From assembly GCA_003249555.1 (NCBI GenBank), contig QKIQ01000025.1, forward strand, positions 1 through 64,000: a DNA stretch of 64,000 nucleotides, written 5' to 3'. The notes beneath the pieces were generated by a model. It ran no database searches, was not told where the DNA came from, and saw nothing but the letters and a program-made list of their open reading frames with translations. Below are positions 1 to 8,499 of the stretch, piece after piece. Made by a program: the position numbers and the translations under genes. Within the stretch, counting starts at the first letter, position 1, and every line of letters starts with the position of its first letter. The stretch comes from Clostridia bacterium. Its GTDB lineage: Bacteria > Bacillota > Clostridia > Christensenellales > SZUA-584.

Positions 1-93
1 GTCCATCACGCGGTTCAATTTTTCCAGCTGATCGCCAAGCTTCGACAGCTTCGCTAAACGGTTATCCTCAGCAAAAAAGTTCAATGTTTTCAT
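1..93 (-). CDS. Transposase N-terminus, IS5/IS1182-like (partial)
   Basis: Only the first 31 codons are inside the window; the rest runs off the left edge. The peptide begins MKTLNFFAEDNRLAKLSKLG and continues with a DQLEKLNRVMD segment, the characteristic start of IS5/IS1182-type DDE transposases. The start codon is at 91-93 on the minus strand. The family call rests on recognition of this N-terminus only, and intactness of the catalytic part cannot be judged. Confidence 0.75.
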   Translation of the reverse strand, partial: MKTLNFFAEDNRLAKLSKLGDQLEKLNRVMD

Positions 94-146
94 AACTAAT
101 TATACCATATTGTTGATGTTTCGGGGAGTTTTTAGAGGTGCCCTCA
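1..146 (-). mobile_element. Right-hand visible tip of an insertion sequence
   Basis: The stretch holds the start of a transposase gene and its upstream end. On the minus strand the sequence GAGGGCACCTCTAAAAACTC (about 127-146) precedes a TATAAT-like box and the transposase start. Such GC-rich G/C-starting ends followed by an A/T-rich leader are typical of IS5-group terminal inverted repeats. The exact end and target duplication cannot be set because the other terminus is outside the window. Confidence 0.5.
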
Positions 147-238
147 ATAAATATTTTGTCAACCATAAATTATTTTTTACTCAAATAAACATTTTTGTTT
201 GCACTGTTAACGTTTTGATATGATTTGATTAATTCTCT

Positions 239-994
239 TTATTTCCCTGAAAATTTGATGCTTCTGTCTTTAAAATTCTTTGGTGTAATTCCAATCTTTT
301 TTTTAAAAATAAGGCTGAATTGCGCGGGTGATGCAAAGCCGCACAACTGCGAAATCTCCGTGCAGCTAAGCTGATTTTGTCTTAAAAGCTGACAAGCATT
401 CTCTACGCGTTTGTTAATAATATAATCAACCGGTGATTGCCCTGTTACCTTTTTAAATCTGTGCCTGAAGTAATCGTAACTGTAGGAAACAACGTCTGCC
501 ATTTCCTGAACCGTCATATTAAATATTCTGTCTTCATCAATCATTTTGAGTAAATCATATATTTTTTGATCATTTTCATTTAAGCCCAGTTGTCTTGAAA
601 TATTTATAATGATTTCGGCAATCTTTATATTGCATAAATCATAATAAAAAGACTTTTTTTGTACCCATTCTTTTTGAACTTCAGTAAATGCCGCAAATAT
701 CTCTTTGTTTTTATTATTCGAATAAACGCCGCTTTTTAAGTACTCGTGAACAGAATCTCCTAAAAACCGTATGCAAATATAGTCTGTTTTCTGTATGCAA
801 TTATGCGACCTTACATCACCTGCTCTTGTGAAAATGATGCTGTTAGCTGAATAGTCGAAAAGCTCTCCGTTTATTTCCGTATCGCCTTTTCCACTCATAA
901 AATAAATCAGCTCGTGGTATTTTGTATGAAGATCCTGAAAGCCTGTTTCTGATTGATAGCACAATGAAAATACCGTTTCAAATGTTAAATCCAT
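239..994 (-). CDS. AraC-family transcriptional regulator
   Basis: 251 aa. The N-terminal half (about 1-130) has the cupin-like sugar-sensing character of AraC regulators (YHELIYFMSGKGDTEINGE). The C-terminal 100 residues carry two helix-turn-helix motifs, the second ending in CGFASPAQFSLIFKKKIGIT followed by P-x-x-F, the AraC signature. It is divergent from the GH2 glycosidase gene that starts about 150 bp away, so control of that gene in response to a sugar is the natural inference. The upstream gap is AT-rich and contains a TTGACA at 1088-1093. Confidence 0.9.
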   Translation of the reverse strand: MDLTFETVFSLCYQSETGFQDLHTKYHELIYFMSGKGDTEINGELFDYSANSIIFTRAGDVRSHNCIQKTDYICIRFLGDSVHEYLKSGVYSNNKNKEIFAAFTEVQKEWVQKKSFYYDLCNIKIAEIIINISRQLGLNENDQKIYDLLKMIDEDRIFNMTVQEMADVVSYSYDYFRHRFKKVTGQSPVDYIINKRVENACQLLRQNQLSCTEISQLCGFASPAQFSLIFKKKIGITPKNFKDRSIKFSGK

Positions 995-1147
995 TAAACA
1001 ATATCCCCAATAGTATAAAAAATAGATTTATTATGACCGTTTAATTATAGCACAGCTTATTCATAAATGCTATCGTTTTATTAAAGCTTGACATACGCGC
1101 TTCTTTCAAATGGCGAAAATTTCGATTAAGGAGCTTAAAACTTACTT

Positions 1148-3574
1148 ATGGATATTGTGGATATAAGCAGAAGGCTTGAGGACGGCGAAGGCTGTGCACA
1201 AAATTCGAGTTCTAACAACGAAATAAGAATTGAAAAAGATTTTAGCGGTTATCAATGGTTCATGGAAAGAATGCGAGTTGGTCAGGGTGTGGCTGAAGGG
1301 ATTCATCTTCTCCCCAATGAGCTTTCCGGCAACGATTTCAGCTGGAACATTGCACATGTACCGGGTGATGTTTACACGGATTTATATAACGCGGGCGAAA
1401 TTGATGACCCCATTTTCGGCAGAAACATGGGCCGCGCTAAATGGGTACAAGATTACGAATGGTGGTACACATATTCTTTTAATGTCCCTGAGCAAATGGA
1501 TGATAAAGATATCACCTTGATTTTTGAAGGCGTAGACTACAGTTGTGATGTTTGGCTAAACTCAACACATCTTGGCAGACATGAAGGGATGATGTCATCG
1601 TTCAAGTTTACCGTGACGGATCTCATCCATCATAACAGGCCGTTGGTTCCGGAAAATAAAATAATTATTAAGCTTGACCCTCCGCCCAAAAATCAAAAGA
1701 ATTTCGCCGGGATGAAACATAATTTTGCCGGTGACTATTTAACCGGTCTTATCCCTTTCGGAATATGGAAACCTGTAAAACTGATTGCGACAAAAAATGT
1801 CAGGATGGATAATTACCGGATTGAGACGCAAGTATCCGGCAACGATGCTGCTGTGAATTTTGAAGTGGATATCACCGGTTTTAAAAAGGCAACGCAAAAC
1901 CTTATGGCGCGCATTTCCTTATCAGACGGTGAAAAAAGCCATACGTGTGAAACGGCTGTTCATATAGAACAAGGCAGCAATCAATTTACTGCCCAAATTA
2001 ACGTTAAAGATGCTAAGTTGTGGTGGCCATACGATCTTGGTGATTCATTTTTATATGACCTTGATATCACAGTTTTTGATGGGGATTTGCCTCTTGATAA
2101 TATAAAAGAAAAAGCCGGCCTGCGCGAAGTCACCATGCAAATGAACCCCGGTTTCACAAATGATGAATCAGAGCTTCCGTGGACGTTTGTCATTAACGGA
2201 AAACCGTTGTTCTTGCGTGCGGCTTGCTGGGGCGGGCAGCCTTCATTCTTCTATGGCAGAAACAGCGACGAAAAATACCGTTTTTATCTTGAGAACGCAA
2301 AAACAAGCAATATCAACAGCCTGAGGATCTTTGGGTGGCATCCGGCTGAAACGCAAGATTTTTACCACATTTGCGACGAATTAGGCATAATGGTTTGGAC
2401 CAATTTCTCATTCGCTACGCAAGTATTCAGAGATGATCAGGCATACATTGACAAAGTATGTGAAGAAATTGCGGGGACGGTAAAGAATATCCGTAATCAT
2501 CCGTCGACAATTATGTGGATGGGCGGCGAAGAAGTCTACTATTCTGAGGCGCATGTTGAAAGCAACAATAAAAAGCTGATGGAGACGATAGGGAAAGTCA
2601 CACGATCGCTGACCAACGTCCCTTATGCGGATGCGTCTCCCCTCAGTACAACAGAAGGCGTTAAACTTGGCTACAAAACAAAAGAATCCGCCCATGCTAA
2701 CTCCCACTATTATGCAGCCGGGGCGATATTTATGGAAGACTACTATCCGCATCTGGATTTTTGTATCATTCCGGAGCTTACGGCCGCATCGTCGCCGAAT
2801 GTGTCGAGCCTGAAGAAGTTTATTCCGGAAAATGAGCTTTGGCCGATGGGCCCAAGCTGGGGCTATCATGCGGCAGATGTTCATGTTCTTAGAAATCTAA
2901 ACTATGAGGTGTTTGGCGATACCTGTATGGACAGCTTGGAGCACTTTGTGGATGCGACTCAGATTGCCCAAGGCACAGTTTTTCAGTTTGCGCTGGAGCA
3001 TTACAGAAGGTGCAAACCCAGAGTCAGCGGTGTCGCGCTTTGTCACTACATCACAAACTGGCCGATTATCAAGTGGGATATCATTGACTATTACGGCGAA
3101 TATAAGAAATCATATGAATATGTAAAAAGGTGCTATCAACCGTTATTACCGAGCATGAAATATGCTAAACGGCGATATCTCCCAAGTGAGAATTTTGAGT
3201 TCGGTTTATGGGTCGTCAACGACCACTATGCAGCACTGAGAGGTGTATTGTATTCGTATGAAATTTTAAACCAGGATGGGCACATTGTCTCTTCTGATCG
3301 TTTTCTTGTCGATATTGGGGAAAACAGCTCCGCCGAATTCAAAAAAATCAATTGGGTCGTCGAAGGAAAGATTGGAGAATCGTTTAACGTTAGGCTATCA
3401 TTAAAAAATGCTAGCGGCGATATTCTGTCGAATAACGAATACCGGCTTTTGATTGCTGACCAGGAAAAAGCCAAAGAAGAAGCCATGCAGCTTTATCTTA
3501 ATATGCACGCCGCAAAAGACAAATACGGCAGAGGTTACTACCGCTATACGCCCAACTGGATAGACATCACTTGA
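1148..3574 (+). CDS. Glycoside hydrolase family 2 (beta-mannosidase / exo-beta-glucosaminidase-like)
   Basis: 808 aa, apparently cytoplasmic (no signal peptide). Order: GH2 sugar-binding jelly roll (about 30-220, with VWLNSTHLGRHEG), an immunoglobulin-like domain (220-330), a TIM barrel (about 340-620) and a C-terminal beta domain. The barrel has NHPSTIMWMGGEEVYY; E461 or E462 is the likely acid/base. IIPELTAAS supplies E543 as candidate nucleophile. In place of the usual N-E pair of beta-galactosidases there is G-E-E, so substrate is uncertain: mannoside, glucosaminide or another beta-glycoside. An AAGGAG at 1130-1135 precedes the ATG by about 12 bases. The adjacent AraC gene is the likely regulator. 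Confidence 0.85.
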   Translation: MDIVDISRRLEDGEGCAQNSSSNNEIRIEKDFSGYQWFMERMRVGQGVAEGIHLLPNELSGNDFSWNIAHVPGDVYTDLYNAGEIDDPIFGRNMGRAKWVQDYEWWYTYSFNVPEQMDDKDITLIFEGVDYSCDVWLNSTHLGRHEGMMSSFKFTVTDLIHHNRPLVPENKIIIKLDPPPKNQKNFAGMKHNFAGDYLTGLIPFGIWKPVKLIATKNVRMDNYRIETQVSGNDAAVNFEVDITGFKKATQNLMARISLSDGEKSHTCETAVHIEQGSNQFTAQINVKDAKLWWPYDLGDSFLYDLDITVFDGDLPLDNIKEKAGLREVTMQMNPGFTNDESELPWTFVINGKPLFLRAACWGGQPSFFYGRNSDEKYRFYLENAKTSNINSLRIFGWHPAETQDFYHICDELGIMVWTNFSFATQVFRDDQAYIDKVCEEIAGTVKNIRNHPSTIMWMGGEEVYYSEAHVESNNKKLMETIGKVTRSLTNVPYADASPLSTTEGVKLGYKTKESAHANSHYYAAGAIFMEDYYPHLDFCIIPELTAASSPNVSSLKKFIPENELWPMGPSWGYHAADVHVLRNLNYEVFGDTCMDSLEHFVDATQIAQGTVFQFALEHYRRCKPRVSGVALCHYITNWPIIKWDIIDYYGEYKKSYEYVKRCYQPLLPSMKYAKRRYLPSENFEFGLWVVNDHYAALRGVLYSYEILNQDGHIVSSDRFLVDIGENSSAEFKKINWVVEGKIGESFNVRLSLKNASGDILSNNEYRLLIADQEKAKEEAMQLYLNMHAAKDKYGRGYYRYTPNWIDIT

Positions 3575-3618
3575 TTTGCGTTTTTTGGTCTATCGGTTCG
3601 TGTCGATAAAACTGCCAT

Positions 3619-3664
3619 TGATTCGGTTACTATTATATATATATATATATTAGTAACCGAATCA
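3619..3664. repeat. Long AT-rich perfect hairpin after the GH2 gene
   Basis: Arms 3619-3632 and 3651-3664 are perfect 14-bp inverted copies (TGATTCGGTTACTA and its complement). The intervening ATATAT tract can pair further, giving about 22 pairs with one mismatch. It lies 45 bases after the glycosidase stop. There is no following T-run, so it may protect the mRNA 3' end or be a remnant of a small mobile repeat. A weaker hairpin (GGCTGC...GCAGCC) follows at about 3684-3713. The rest of 3665-3980 shows no gene. Confidence 0.6.
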
Positions 3665-3994
3665 TTCAATTAATAATACAAAAGGCTGCGGGTATCACGT
3701 ACACGTTGCAGCCTAAGTTAAATTCGAATCATCAAAGCTTTTGAGCATGGGTATGAGACTCATTGTAAAGTATCCGTGCCTCTCCGTACGATATTGTTTC
3801 TTCCTTATTATATATATCATTTAATTAGTTATTATTCATGTATAGCATTTTAAAGTTTGGTGAAAGCAAAAAAGATCTGTACATCTCTCCAAATTTTTGT
3901 TTAGTTGTTATTGTTTTTGCGTTTTTATATGAACTTTTTTCCACGCATTATACTGCTTTTTACGGGACAAAATACTAACAAGGAGGTGAACATA

Positions 3995-4207
3995 ATGTCC
4001 AAATCAAATAATCAACATGTTGTTCCTCAGGCAAAGGATTATCTTAATAAAATGAAATATGAAGTTGCCGGAGAAGTTGGAGTCACGCTCAAAGAAGGCT
4101 ATAACGGTGAAATATCATCCAAAGATGCGGGGCGAGTTGGCGGTAATATGGTGAAAAAAATGATACAGCAGGCAGAAAGCTCTATGCAATCGGGTCAACG
4201 CTACTAA
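3995..4207 (+). CDS. Small acid-soluble spore protein, alpha/beta type
   Basis: 70 aa DNA-binding protein that coats and protects spore DNA and is degraded at germination. The ATG at 3995 is chosen because AAGGAGGTGAA sits 5-14 bases upstream; an in-frame extension further upstream has no ribosome site. KYEVAGEVGV contains the germination protease cleavage context (E followed by V-A). KDAGRVGGNMVKKMI matches the second conserved family segment. It is monocistronic, with its own terminator immediately after the stop. A forespore (sigma-G) promoter is expected, but I could not assign one convincingly. Confidence 0.93.
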   Translation: MSKSNNQHVVPQAKDYLNKMKYEVAGEVGVTLKEGYNGEISSKDAGRVGGNMVKKMIQQAESSMQSGQRY

Positions 4208-4241
4208 TGAAAAAGAAGAGCCAAAGAGCTCTTCTTTTTCA
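4208..4241 (+). terminator. Terminator of the SASP gene
   Basis: Perfect 14-bp arms 4208-4221 and 4228-4241 around a 6-base loop. The 3' arm itself ends in CTTTTTC, so the U-rich tail is inside the stem, and it could work in both directions. Confidence 0.85.
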
Positions 4242-4302
4242 TTGCCAATAAATCAGTAATATTGCGCCAATATTGCTTGTCCTTAAAGCGATATTTTACC
4301 AT

Positions 4303-4530
4303 TTACCATTCTGAAAGTATTAGTTCACAGGCGGAAATCGTGGCATCATTGATAATATCCCGAACTTCTCCCCTTCCAACCCAATCATTTCCTTGGTCAA
4401 CATAAAGCCCCATAAGAACACCTTCAAGCTCTTTCTTTGTAAACTCAGAATCGCTTTGTCTTCTTAGCTTCAATTCTTTGCAAACATTGTTAAATGTGTC
4501 CTCGTAAATTTTTTCTCTGTAATCGTCCAT
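4303..4530 (-). CDS. Small conserved-looking protein of unknown function
   Basis: 75 aa, acidic and helical (MDDYREKIYEDTFNNVCKEL...). GGAG sits 8 bases before the ATG, and the base composition resembles the neighbours, so it is probably a real gene. No membrane segment, signal peptide or recognisable motif is present. It converges on the SASP gene and shares its terminator region. Function unknown. Confidence 0.6.
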   Translation of the reverse strand: MDDYREKIYEDTFNNVCKELKLRRQSDSEFTKKELEGVLMGLYVDQGNDWVGRGEVRDIINDATISACELILSEW

Positions 4531-4632
4531 AGCAATCTCCGATGAATTTTTCTAAATGCTCCACTAATAAGATAGATGACAGATGCAAAAAAAGTCAAGC
4601 AAAAAAACTATAACGCTGACAAACCTTTTTTG

Positions 4633-5565
4633 CTAAGAGCAGAACAGGGACGTGGAAAGATATCGTTCGCCTGTATCCGGCAATATCACAACGATGGTTT
4701 TCCCTTCGTTTTCCGGACGCTTTGCAAGTTCTGTCGCTGCCCAAGCCGCAGCGCCTGACGATATGCCGATAAGCAGGCCTTCCGTTTTTGCAACCTGTCT
4801 ACCCGCCTCAAAAGCATCTTCGTTCTTTACTTTGATAATTTCGTTATATATGCTTGTGTCCAGAACTTCTGGTACAAAGCCTGCGCCAATGCCCTGTATC
4901 ATATGGGGCCCCGGCGTTCCTTCCGTCAGCATCGGAGAATCATAAGGTTCCACAGCCACCACCTTGATATCAGGGTTCATAGATTTAAGATATTGTCCTG
5001 TACCTGTAATGGTACCGCCCGTTCCCACACCTGCTACAAAAATATCCACCCCGCCTTGTGTATCGTCCCATATTTCCGGCCCTGTTGTGTCAAAATGGGC
5101 AGCTGGATTGGCTGGATTGACAAACTGCCCCGGTATGAATGCTCCCGTTGTCTCTTCGGCAAGCGCATAAGCTTTCTCTATGGCGCCCTTCATACCCTTT
5201 GCACCCTCGGTCAGCACCAACTCTGCCCCATAAGCTTTAAGGAGCTTACGGCGCTCAACGCTCATTGTTTCGGGCATTGTGAGTATAATTCGGTAACCTC
5301 GCGCAGCGGCTACCGAGGCAAGCCCGATTCCTGTGTTTCCGCTTGTCGGCTCTATAATGACTGTATCCGGTTTCAGCAAACCTTTCTGCTCGGCATCCTC
5401 AAGCATCGCTTTGGCGATCCTGTCTTTCACGCTTCCTGCGGGATTGAAGTATTCCAGCTTTGCGATCACTTTCGCTTTTAATCCATGCGCCTTTTCATAG
5501 TTTGAAAGCTCCAGAAGCGGCGTTTTCCCAATAAGTTCTGTTAGGCTTTTATATATTTTGTTCAT
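4633..5565 (-). CDS. cysK: Cysteine synthase (O-acetylserine sulfhydrylase)
   Basis: 310 aa, the usual CysK length. It makes cysteine from O-acetylserine and sulfide with PLP. The PLP lysine is K47 in [10 protein letters not shown]. The substrate loop [11 protein letters not shown], the phosphate-binding glycine loop [12 protein letters not shown] and the C-terminal [10 protein letters not shown] are all present. AAGGAA lies 6 bases before the ATG, but it forms the 3' arm of a perfect 22-bp stem-loop (see 5571-5619), which points to translational or operator control. It is transcribed away from the trp operon. The nearest minus-strand neighbour downstream is the small gene at 4303, about 100 bases off. 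Confidence 0.96.
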   Translation of the reverse strand: MNKIYKSLTELIGKTPLLELSNYEKAHGLKAKVIAKLEYFNPAGSVKDRIAKAMLEDAEQKGLLKPDTVIIEPTSGNTGIGLASVAAARGYRIILTMPETMSVERRKLLKAYGAELVLTEGAKGMKGAIEKAYALAEETTGAFIPGQFVNPANPAAHFDTTGPEIWDDTQGGVDIFVAGVGTGGTITGTGQYLKSMNPDIKVVAVEPYDSPMLTEGTPGPHMIQGIGAGFVPEVLDTSIYNEIIKVKNEDAFEAGRQVAKTEGLLIGISSGAAAWAATELAKRPENEGKTIVVILPDTGERYLSTSLFCS

Positions 5566-5570
5566 TTTTT

Positions 5571-5619
5571 ATTCCTTATCTTATTTCATATGTACTCCAT
5601 ATGAAATAAGATAAGGAAT
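5571..5619 (-). promoter_or_regulatory. 22-bp perfect palindrome enclosing the cysK ribosome binding site
   Basis: Arms 5571-5592 and 5598-5619 are perfect inverted copies around a 5-base loop. In the cysK mRNA the 3' arm ends in AAGGAAT, which is the Shine-Dalgarno 6-7 bases before the AUG. If the hairpin forms, the SD is completely paired. The dyad could equally be a DNA operator. No known cysteine riboregulator of this shape comes to mind. Confidence 0.75.
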
Positions 5620-5635
5620 GATTCTTTTCATGTCA

Positions 5636-5665
5636 AGAGCTTTAACAATTTATTGTTAAAGCTCT
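5636..5665. repeat. Second inverted repeat upstream of cysK
   Basis: Arms 5636-5649 (AGAGCTTTAACAAT) and 5652-5665 are perfect 14-bp inverted copies with a 2-base centre. It lies 17 bases from the SD-masking palindrome. A TTTAACA...TGTTAAA dyad of this type could be a repressor operator. Confidence 0.55.
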
Positions 5666-5675
5666 CATTTGGGTT

Positions 5676-5773
5676 ATGCAATGTTTTGAGTTTACGAACA
5701 ACATGAAATACGTTTAACTTGGGAAAAACTTCGGTTTTTCTCCAAACTCAAGAGACGGCCTCACGCCGTCTCT
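5676..5773. repeat. Intergenic stem-loop repeat
   Basis: It contains GCAATGTTTTGAGTTTACGA, a GGGAAAAAC-TTCG-GTTTTTCTCC hairpin (about 5721-5742), CAAACTCAAG and an AGAGACGGC-CTCAC-GCCGTCTCT hairpin (5751-5773). A related string, with the same TGTTTTGAGT and AAACTCAAG ends, occurs at 35611-35672. The remainder, 5774-6080, shows no gene I can support. Confidence 0.5.
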
Positions 5774-6081
5774 TGTCCCAGCCTCTCAACCATCATGCGG
5801 ATCATTCACGCCGCTGTGATGAACACGGACATCTTCTGGTAATCCAATCTGCTGCTTCGTATCGTCATTCAAATTCATTCGCGACTTTCGTGAATCATTC
5901 ATTCTTCTGGGATTCTTATTCTTTTTCATTCTCTTTTTCCTTCCTTATATTATTATGTACAAGTTCCAAGTTAATAAATACGGAATTTTTGCCACCGACC
6001 TAGAAAATTTACTTTTTCGTTCTCTTTCAGTTTTTTATATGTCATTTTTACTTATACGACCGTTTTATATGGTTTTTCACG

Positions 6082-6110
6082 TTGACAATTATACCGCAAA
6101 TGAATATAAT
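6082..6110 (+). promoter_or_regulatory. Consensus sigma-A promoter of the trp operon
   Basis: TTGACA at 6082-6087, a 17-base spacer and TATAAT at 6105-6110. It sits directly upstream of the T-box leader, so transcription should begin near 6117. Confidence 0.9.
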
Positions 6111-6116
6111 GAAGGA

Positions 6117-6392
6117 AATAAAACAAACCTTGGAGCAAGAAAAGTAAGAAAACTCGGGTGTACACAGAGAGCCGCCGTTGGTGTGAGTGCGGCAGCACAG
6201 ATTTTTCTGAATGGCCTTGCGAGGGTAGCTTGAAACTGCTAATGCAGAAGTAGACGCTGACGGGAACCCCTTCCGTTACCACTGGGGCGTATATGATGGT
6301 ATACGTGAGAGCGGATGATACATTTCATCAATTTGGGTGGTACCGCAGAAGCAACAGCTTTTGTCCCTTAACCGGGGGCAAAGGCTTTTTTT
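6117..6392 (+). ncRNA. T-box leader, tRNA-Trp specific
   Basis: The antiterminator T-box core GGGTGGTACCGC is at 6335-6346. Upstream, the Stem I region carries a GAA-TGG-CCT specifier loop, with TGG (Trp codon) at 6212-6214, preceded by the AGTA and GAGAG-like elements and followed by a GGGAACC...stem before the T-box. Uncharged tRNA-Trp should pair with UGG and the T-box bulge and prevent formation of the terminator at 6356-6392. Structure was judged by eye. Confidence 0.9.
6356..6392 (+). terminator. Conditional terminator of the Trp T-box
   Basis: AGCTTTTGTCCC pairs with GGGGGCAAAGGCT (with wobbles), followed by a run of seven T. It overlaps the 3' side of the T-box antiterminator, as expected for alternative folding. 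Confidence 0.85.
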
Positions 6393-6460
6393 ATTTCATC
6401 AAAGCCATACTAACACAGAAAGGAGCGTTTCATCTCCATCAGGATGAACATACGGATAAT

Positions 6461-7921
6461 ATGATACGACCCGACAGCAAGACCATCGAGGTGCTTGCAA
6501 AAGAGTACAACACAATTCCTATTTGCAAGGAAGTCTACGCGGATGTCATCACCCCCATCACGCTGCTACGCAAGCTTGCACAGCTGAGCCAACGGTATTT
6601 TCTGCTGGAAAGCGTGGAGGGCGGTAAGAAATGGGCGCGCTATTCGTTCCTCGGGCTGGACCCCGTGATGCGCGTGACCTGCTGCAACGGCGCCGTCACC
6701 ATTGAAGGAGATGAAACCAAAACCATTAAGACGAAAAAACCGCTGGACGTGGTGCGTTCACTGCTCAAAAACTATCATGCACCATCGCTTGAGGATATGC
6801 CACCGTTCACCGGCGGCTTCGTGGGATACTTCGCTTATTCCATGATTGGGTATGCCGAGCCGGTACTAAAGCTATTCAATGACGAAGGAAACGACTTTGA
6901 CCTCATGCTGTTTGACAAGGTGATTGCATATGATCATTTCAAGCAAAAGATATGTATCGTTGTCAACATGAGCGCAGACAATGTTTTGGAGAATTACGGA
7001 CGCGCCGTCACCGAGATTGAAAAAATCGTGCGCATCATTCAAAGCCGCGAGCCGCTGCCCCGTATACGAAGCACAGAAAAGCCTGAGTTCACATGTAACG
7101 TCACAAAAGACCATTACTACGATATGGTAGAAAGAACAAAAACGTATATACGCGAGGGTGACATTTTCCAGGCCGTCATCTCGCGGCGATTCAGCAGTGC
7201 ATATTCGGGCAGTCTGTTGGGCGCTTACCGCGTGCTGCGAACCATCAACCCGTCACCGTACATGGTTTATATGCATATTGATGAGCTTGAGGTGATGAGC
7301 ACCTCGCCCGAAACGCTTGTGCGGCTGCAAAAAGGACGTCTCGCCACATTCCCGGTGGCTGGCTCAAGACCACGCGGAAATACGGATAAAGAGGATATAA
7401 CGCTTGAAAAAGACCTGCTGACCGATGAAAAGGAGCTTTCGGAACACAACATGCTCGTTGACCTTGCCCGCAACGATTTGGGTAAAATATCGAAAATTTC
7501 TTCGGTCGAAGTCATGGATTACATGATGATACACCGGTATTCAAAGATCATGCACATCGCGTCTCGAGTGGAAAGCGACATTTCACAAGACCACGACGCG
7601 CTGGATGCGGTGGAAGCCATACTTCCCGCGGGTACGCTTTCGGGCGCTCCCAAAATCCGTGCATGCGAAATCATTGACGAGCTTGAGCAAACGCCGCGCG
7701 GCATCTACGGCGGTGCGCTTGGATATATCGACTTTTCCGGAAATCTCGATACCTGCATCGCCATACGCATGGCCGTGAAAAAAGACGGCATTGTCAGCGT
7801 GCAGGCGGGCGGCGGCATCGTGGCAGACAGCGTGCCAGAACGCGAATACGAAGAATCTGGCAACAAAGCGCTTGCCGTCATCAATGCCATATTACGCGCA
7901 AACGAGGTGGATGACGAATGA
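6461..7921 (+). CDS. trpE: Anthranilate synthase component I
   Basis: 486 aa. It makes anthranilate from chorismate, using ammonia from TrpG. The tryptophan feedback motif LLES is at 48-51. The chorismate-binding half carries PAGTLSGAPKIRACEIIDELE and the SVQAGGGIVADSVPEREYEE C-terminal block. The ATG at 6461 begins the homologous region, although its ribosome site is weak (GGAT 5 bases upstream). Longer in-frame reading back to 6293 would overlap the T-box terminator and is excluded. It is first gene of the operon; its stop overlaps the trpG start by 4 bases. Confidence 0.95.
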   Translation: MIRPDSKTIEVLAKEYNTIPICKEVYADVITPITLLRKLAQLSQRYFLLESVEGGKKWARYSFLGLDPVMRVTCCNGAVTIEGDETKTIKTKKPLDVVRSLLKNYHAPSLEDMPPFTGGFVGYFAYSMIGYAEPVLKLFNDEGNDFDLMLFDKVIAYDHFKQKICIVVNMSADNVLENYGRAVTEIEKIVRIIQSREPLPRIRSTEKPEFTCNVTKDHYYDMVERTKTYIREGDIFQAVISRRFSSAYSGSLLGAYRVLRTINPSPYMVYMHIDELEVMSTSPETLVRLQKGRLATFPVAGSRPRGNTDKEDITLEKDLLTDEKELSEHNMLVDLARNDLGKISKISSVEVMDYMMIHRYSKIMHIASRVESDISQDHDALDAVEAILPAGTLSGAPKIRACEIIDELEQTPRGIYGGALGYIDFSGNLDTCIAIRMAVKKDGIVSVQAGGGIVADSVPEREYEESGNKALAVINAILRANEVDDE

Positions 7922-8499
7922 TTTTACTCATTGATAACTATGACAGTTTTACTTACAACCTGTTTCAGCTGACAGCTGGTATCAGCCCCGATATCAGCGT
8001 GGTACGCAACGACGCACTTAGCGCGGGAGAAATACGGGCGCTTAATCCCTCGCACATTATGCTCTCTCCCGGCCCCGGCTACCCTAAGGATGCGGGCATC
8101 TGCGAGGATGTCATCCGCTTACTCGGCGGCGAAATACCGATACTTGGTGTGTGTCTTGGGCATCAAGCCATCTGCGAGGTATATGGAGCGAACATCACCC
8201 ACGCGCGGCAGCTTATGCATGGTAAAAAAAGCCGCATCAAGCTAAACACCGGAAATCAGCTTTTTGCCGGGCTTGCAGAGCATATCGACGCGGCGCGCTA
8301 TCATTCACTTATTGCCCGACGCGAAACCGTCCCCGATGACCTTGAAGTCATCGCGGAAGACGGCATTGGTGAAATTATGGCTGTGTCCCATAAGCGAATA
8401 CACGTTTATGGTGTTCAGTTTCATCCCGAATCCGTACTCACGCCCCAAGGGAACATAATAATAAGAAACTTTTTATCTCTGAAAGGAGGACGAAAATGA
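7918..8499 (+). CDS. trpG: Anthranilate synthase component II (glutamine amidotransferase)
   Basis: 193 aa class I glutamine amidotransferase that supplies ammonia to TrpE. The catalytic triad is visible: C79 in LGVCLGHQ, H169 and E171 in VQFHPES. The oxyanion region MLSPGPGYP is present. It is not fused to TrpD. It overlaps both neighbours by 4 bases (ATGA), which implies translational coupling. A paralogous role in folate synthesis (PabA) is possible, because this length is shared, but the operon position argues for tryptophan. Confidence 0.95.
   Translation: MILLIDNYDSFTYNLFQLTAGISPDISVVRNDALSAGEIRALNPSHIMLSPGPGYPKDAGICEDVIRLLGGEIPILGVCLGHQAICEVYGANITHARQLMHGKKSRIKLNTGNQLFAGLAEHIDAARYHSLIARRETVPDDLEVIAEDGIGEIMAVSHKRIHVYGVQFHPESVLTPQGNIIIRNFLSLKGGRK

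Noticed and set aside
5719-6233. Two plus-strand open frames of about 90 codons
   Set aside because: They cover hairpins, the trp promoter and T-box Stem I, have no ribosome site and have low-complexity Ser/Phe content.
6293-6460. Upstream in-frame extension of trpE
   Set aside because: It would translate through the T-box antiterminator and terminator, has no ribosome site and has no resemblance to TrpE.
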